Shown: positions 6,222 through 8,613 of the stretch, piece after piece | How the letters are laid out: the number at the start of each line of letters is the position of its first letter | Position numbering within the stretch: position 1 is the stretch's first letter | Assembly: GCA_035461385.1 (NCBI GenBank) | Contig: DATHVI010000016.1 | Span: 1-8,613 of the forward strand | Length of the DNA stretch: 8,613 nucleotides | Reading direction: 5' to 3' | Origin: DATHVI01 sp035461385 | GTDB lineage: Bacteria; Actinomycetota; Thermoleophilia; Solirubrobacterales; 70-9 | Notes under the pieces: model-generated | What the model was told of the DNA's origin: nothing | What the model saw: only the letters and a program-made list of their open reading frames with translations | Database searches by the model: none | Made by a program: the position numbers and the translations under genes

Positions 6222-7107
6222 TGATCGCGTCCGCGCCGCGTGCGCGCGGGTTGCCCGGCGGGCGCGCCGGGTGCGGGTGGTCGGGGAGGCGATCGAGCCC
6301 TACGCGAGCACCCTGCCCGCGGGCGCACCGGCGCCGGAGCCGGCGAAGGGATCCAGCCGCGAGGAGCGAGCGGCGCGGTCGCTGACCCTGAACGCGGTCA
6401 ACTTCGGATCCGGCTGGTTCCCGACCCTGCGAAAGCCGCCGGGGATGTCCGGGTTTCGCACCGTCGAGGCTGGCCTGCGCTCCCGACCGCCGTGGACCGC
6501 CGCCGAGCTCACGGCGATCACCCGCGAGGAGCTCGCGTCGGTCCTCGGGCAGGACCCGGGCCACGAGCTGATCGGGCTGTTCGCCGCGCATCTGCGCGAG
6601 CTCGGCGAGCGGGTCCGCGGCGAGCACGCGGGCTCGTTCGCCGCCCTCGCCGCGTCCGGGGAGGGCTCGGCGGTACGGCTGGCCGAGCGCCTGGCGGACT
6701 GGCCGACCTGGCGCGACGTCTCGATCTACGACGGCGAGGAGGTGCCGTTCTTCAAGCGCGCGCAGATCGCCGCGGCGGATCTCGCGCTGACCGGGATCGC
6801 GCCCGCCGGCGACGTCGGCCGGCTGACGATGTTCGCCGACAACCTGGTTCCGCACGTGCTGCGGCTCGACGGCGTGCTCGCGCTCGACCCCGCGCTCGTC
6901 GCGCGGATCGACCGCGGGGAGCTGATCGAGCACGGCTCGCCGGAGGAGGTCGAGATCCGCGCCTGCGCGCTCTGGACGGTCGAGCTCCTGGTCGCCGCGC
7001 ACGGGGCGACGACCGCGGCGGCCGTCGACCAGGTGCTGTGGCGGCGCGGGGCGGGCGCCCGCTACAAGGCGGTGCCGCGCCACCGCTCCCGGACGACCGC
7101 GTACTGA
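6211..7107 (+). CDS. Queuosine salvage protein family (DUF2419, Qng1-like)
   Basis: A 298-aa cytoplasmic protein resembling the DUF2419/Qng1 family, which releases queuine base from queuosine nucleoside or its 5'-phosphate so that it can be reused for tRNA wobble modification. Family-like blocks in order: an N-terminal helix DRVRAACARVARRARRVRV then EAIEPYASTL (5-35), NAVNFGSGWF (61-70) followed by SGFRTVEAGLRSR (80-92), EVPFFKRAQIAAADL (177-191), FADNLVPHVLRLDGVL (208-223) and EEVEIRACALWTVELL (245-260). It deviates from the family pattern as I recall it: NFxFW is NFGSGWF, SGYW is SGFR and FxDYxVPQ is FADNLVPH. The ATG at 6211 is preceded by GGGAG, and the residues after it fit the family N-terminus. 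No signal peptide or membrane segment is present. No other queuosine gene is in the window. Family membership is likely; exact substrate is uncertain because of the changed pocket residues. Confidence 0.75.
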   Translation: MALPDRVRAACARVARRARRVRVVGEAIEPYASTLPAGAPAPEPAKGSSREERAARSLTLNAVNFGSGWFPTLRKPPGMSGFRTVEAGLRSRPPWTAAELTAITREELASVLGQDPGHELIGLFAAHLRELGERVRGEHAGSFAALAASGEGSAVRLAERLADWPTWRDVSIYDGEEVPFFKRAQIAAADLALTGIAPAGDVGRLTMFADNLVPHVLRLDGVLALDPALVARIDRGELIEHGSPEEVEIRACALWTVELLVAAHGATTAAAVDQVLWRRGAGARYKAVPRHRSRTTAY

Positions 7108-7127
7108 TCCCGGCCGGCGCCTGCCGA

Positions 7128-8258
7128 CTAGCCGCCGCTGAACGCGGCGACGTTCTCGATCGAGCTCGCGCGCCGGCCCTGGGCGTCGACGAGGAGCTCG
7201 AAGTCGTGCGGGTGGCTCGCGACCCGAAGCGCGGTCTCCATCGTCACCTTGCCCGCCTGGAGCGCGGCGAAGAGCGCTTGGTCGAAGGTCTGCATCCCGT
7301 AGTACTCGCCCTCGGCGATCACGTCGACGAGCCCGCCGGTCTCCTCCGGGTCGATGATCAGGTCGTGGACCCGGCCGGTCATCACCAGGATCTCGCAGAT
7401 CGCCGTCCGGCCGTGGCCGTCCGCCGCCGGGACCAGCCGCTGGGAGACGATCCCGCGCAGCGACCCGGCGAGCGTCGCCCGCACCTGCTGGCGCTCGCCG
7501 GGCTGGAAGAACTCGAGGATCCGGTTCACGGTCTCGGCGGCGTCCTGGGTGTGGAGGGTGGAGAGGATCAGGTGACCGGTCTCGGCCGCCGACAGCGCGG
7601 CGCGGACGGTCTCCTCGTCGCGCATCTCGCCGATCAGGATCACGTCCGGGTCCTGGCGCAGGACGCGCCGGAGCGCGGTCCGGAACGAGTCGGTGTCGCT
7701 GCCGACCTCGCGCTGGTCGATCGACGAACGGCGGTCGCTGTGCAGGTACTCGATCGGGTCCTCGATCGTGACGACGTGCTTGCTCGCGGTGTCGTTGACG
7801 TGCTCGATCATCGCCGCGAGCGTCGTCGACTTCCCGGACCCGGTGGTCCCGGTGACGAGGACGATCCCGCGCTCCTGCTCGGCGAGCCGGGCGACCGCCG
7901 GGGGCAGATCGAGGCCGGCGAGCGACGGGACCGAGGTCGGGACGACGCGGAGCACGAGCGAGATCGTGCCGCGCTGCTTGTAGGCGTTGACCCGGAACCG
8001 GGCGAGGTGGCTGACCGAGTATGCGAAGTCGAGCTCGTGGGCCTCCTCGAACTCGGCGATCCTCGCGCTCGTCAGCAGGCCGTGGAGCGCCTCCTCGGTG
8101 TCGTGGGGCTCGAGGATCGAAGCCCCCGGATCGAGCGGGCGAAGCTCGCCGTCGACCCGGATCAGGGGCCGGTTTCCGACCTTGAGGTGGAGGTCGGAGC
8201 CCTGCTCGGAGAGCAGGGCTCCGAGCGCCGCGGCGAGATCGAGGTTCGAGGTCCGCAT
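7128..8258 (-). CDS. pilT: PilT-type twitching motility ATPase (type IV pilus retraction family)
   Basis: A 376-aa GspE/PilT-family hexameric ATPase, cytoplasmic, expected to drive pilus disassembly. The N-terminal PAS-like domain begins with LAAALGALLSEQGSDLHLKV (8-27). The ATPase core has Walker A GTTGSGKSTT (137-146), the Asp box TIEDPIEY (164-171), Walker B DVILIGEMRDEET (205-217) and the His box TGHLILSTLHTQDA (227-240), then SQRLVPAADGHGRTAICEIL (272-291). The usual AIRNLIRE-like segment reads RVHDLIIDPEETGG (296-309). Length is close to typical PilT (about 345-380). I chose the ATG at 8258: the frame continues to a GTG at 8441, but those 61 residues are unlike the family and the DNA there looks intergenic. 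The Shine-Dalgarno is weak. No pilB, pilC or pilin gene is adjacent. It ends 20 bp from the convergent queuosine-salvage gene and is divergent from a secreted-protein gene. Confidence 0.92.
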   Translation of the reverse strand: MRTSNLDLAAALGALLSEQGSDLHLKVGNRPLIRVDGELRPLDPGASILEPHDTEEALHGLLTSARIAEFEEAHELDFAYSVSHLARFRVNAYKQRGTISLVLRVVPTSVPSLAGLDLPPAVARLAEQERGIVLVTGTTGSGKSTTLAAMIEHVNDTASKHVVTIEDPIEYLHSDRRSSIDQREVGSDTDSFRTALRRVLRQDPDVILIGEMRDEETVRAALSAAETGHLILSTLHTQDAAETVNRILEFFQPGERQQVRATLAGSLRGIVSQRLVPAADGHGRTAICEILVMTGRVHDLIIDPEETGGLVDVIAEGEYYGMQTFDQALFAALQAGKVTMETALRVASHPHDFELLVDAQGRRASSIENVAAFSGG

Positions 8259-8302
8259 GGAACCGTCATCGACACCGGCGCCCGCCGGGGCGTCCGAGGG
8301 GA

Positions 8303-8312
8303 CCACCGGTGG
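8303..8312. promoter_or_regulatory. Palindrome flanked by direct repeats upstream of pilT
   Basis: CCACCGGTGG is a perfect 10-bp palindrome lying 44 bp before the pilT ATG. It sits between two direct copies of GTCCGAG (8292-8298 and 8319-8325, 27 bp apart). This could be a binding site for a dimeric regulator of pilT, but short palindromes are common in GC-rich DNA. Confidence 0.22.
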
Positions 8313-8401
8313 ACGACTGTCCGAGCAGGGCCCGTTGACGCGGATCAGCGTGTCGTTACCGAGAATGTTTGCGTAGAAGCCCACGCCGTAGAAAGTGCGG
8401 A

Positions 8402-8430
8402 TTGACACGCTGCCGACCGCGTGGGAGGGT
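8402..8430 (+). promoter_or_regulatory. Putative sigma-70-type promoter for the right-edge gene
   Basis: A perfect TTGACA (8402-8407) is followed after 17 bases by GAGGGT (8425-8430), a -10 with the A2 and T6 positions kept. It would give a leader of about 80 bases to the ATG at 8519. TACGGT (8455-8460) is an alternative -10 without a good -35. The surrounding stretch 8341-8410 is about 56% GC by count, clearly lower than the rest of the window, as expected for a divergent promoter region. Confidence 0.35.
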
Positions 8431-8500
8431 CGCGGCACCACGTTCGAGAGAGGGTACGGTCAGCGCTGGACCATGAGGCCGGGGGGCCGTGCTCCGAACC

Positions 8501-8508
8501 GGAGGAGG
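8501..8508 (+). promoter_or_regulatory. Strong Shine-Dalgarno of the right-edge gene
   Basis: GGAGGAGG ends 10 bases before the ATG at 8519 and is the strongest ribosome site on the plus strand here. It supports a real gene at the edge although only 31 codons are visible. Confidence 0.6.
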
Positions 8509-8518
8509 TTCTGGAGTC

Positions 8519-8613
8519 ATGAGAGGACTGTTCAACGGCCGCAAGGCCCGGTTGCCGCTGGCGATCGCGGCGGGGGTGGTTGCCGTGTTCGCGGTGGCGA
8601 TCGTCGCCAGCGC
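8519..8613 (+). CDS. Secreted or membrane-anchored protein, N-terminus only
   Basis: The frame starts at the ATG at 8519 and runs off the right edge after 31 full codons. The visible residues begin MRGLFNGRKARLPL with a basic n-region (Arg2, Arg8, Lys9, Arg11), followed by a hydrophobic core AIAAGVVAVFAVAIVASA: a signal peptide or single N-terminal membrane anchor. The strong GGAGGAGG upstream and the TTGACA promoter candidate support expression. It is divergent from pilT across 260 bp. Nothing of the mature protein is visible, so no family can be assigned; an extracytoplasmic location is likely. Confidence 0.65.
   Translation, partial: MRGLFNGRKARLPLAIAAGVVAVFAVAIVAS

Noticed and set aside
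4233..6224. A 663-codon plus-strand open frame antisense to the acyltransferase gene.
   Set aside because: Its composition is Arg/Asp/Glu/Pro/Gly-rich with no motif, as expected from the complement of GC-rich codons, while the minus strand encodes a full two-domain enzyme.
6170..6385. A 71-codon ORF starting near the acyltransferase promoter motif.
   Set aside because: It overlaps the queuosine-salvage gene out of frame, is Arg/Pro/Ser-rich and has no ribosome site.
6240..8405. A 721-codon plus-strand open frame spanning the queuosine-salvage gene and the antisense of pilT.
   Set aside because: It is out of frame with a recognisable gene and antisense to another. Low stop-codon frequency at high GC explains its length.
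8259..8441. A 61-residue N-terminal extension of pilT from a GTG at 8441.
   Set aside because: PilT proteins normally start shortly before the ASDLHL-like segment. The extension has no family similarity and covers the lowest-GC, promoter-like stretch.
1..8613. Mobile elements, CRISPR arrays, tRNA or rRNA genes.
   Set aside because: No transposase, integrase, terminal repeats, regularly spaced repeats or tRNA-like cloverleaf was recognised on either strand.

Overview
The window is very GC-rich (about 70% or more by eye) with strongly GC-biased third codon positions. The protein style suggests a high-GC actinobacterium: a NarL-type histidine kinase with a DLHDGAQQR box, an OatA-like acyltransferase with an SGNH tail, a lone PilT-type ATPase and few operons. 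Class Thermoleophilia (Solirubrobacterales or Gaiellales relatives) is my best guess, but this is inference and no rRNA gene is present to prove it.

Layout, left to right: (1) the 3' part of a sensor histidine kinase gene (+), cut by the left edge; (2) a convergent ArsM-like SAM methyltransferase (-), separated from the kinase by a long GC hairpin; (3) a LysR-type regulator (+) divergent from the methyltransferase across 75 bp; (4) an MFS transporter (+) downstream of the regulator; (5) a convergent two-domain membrane acyltransferase/SGNH protein (-), with two compact hairpins between it and the transporter; (6) a divergent queuosine-salvage (DUF2419/Qng1-like) gene (+); (7) a convergent PilT-like ATPase gene (-), ending 20 bp from gene 6; (8) the first 31 codons of a divergent secreted or membrane-anchored protein (+), cut by the right edge. 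No stretch over 300 bp lacks a gene. The longest gap is 8259-8518, a relatively AT-rich divergent promoter region.

Most genes stand alone and alternate in strand, so this looks like an ordinary chromosomal region rather than an island. The one plausible functional group is methyltransferase, LysR regulator and MFS exporter (842-4049). The methyltransferase belongs to the arsenite-methyltransferase fold but lacks most of the arsenic-binding cysteines, so its substrate is open. The regulator has an unusual Cys-Cys-containing C-terminal tail.

The most striking non-coding signals are an 8-bp perfect inverted repeat that places the start codon of the queuosine-salvage gene in a hairpin loop and its Shine-Dalgarno in the stem, an identical 10-bp promoter-like motif upstream of two unrelated minus-strand genes, and a possible leaderless 16-codon upstream ORF ending one base before the transporter start. 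I see no mobile element, CRISPR array, tRNA or rRNA.
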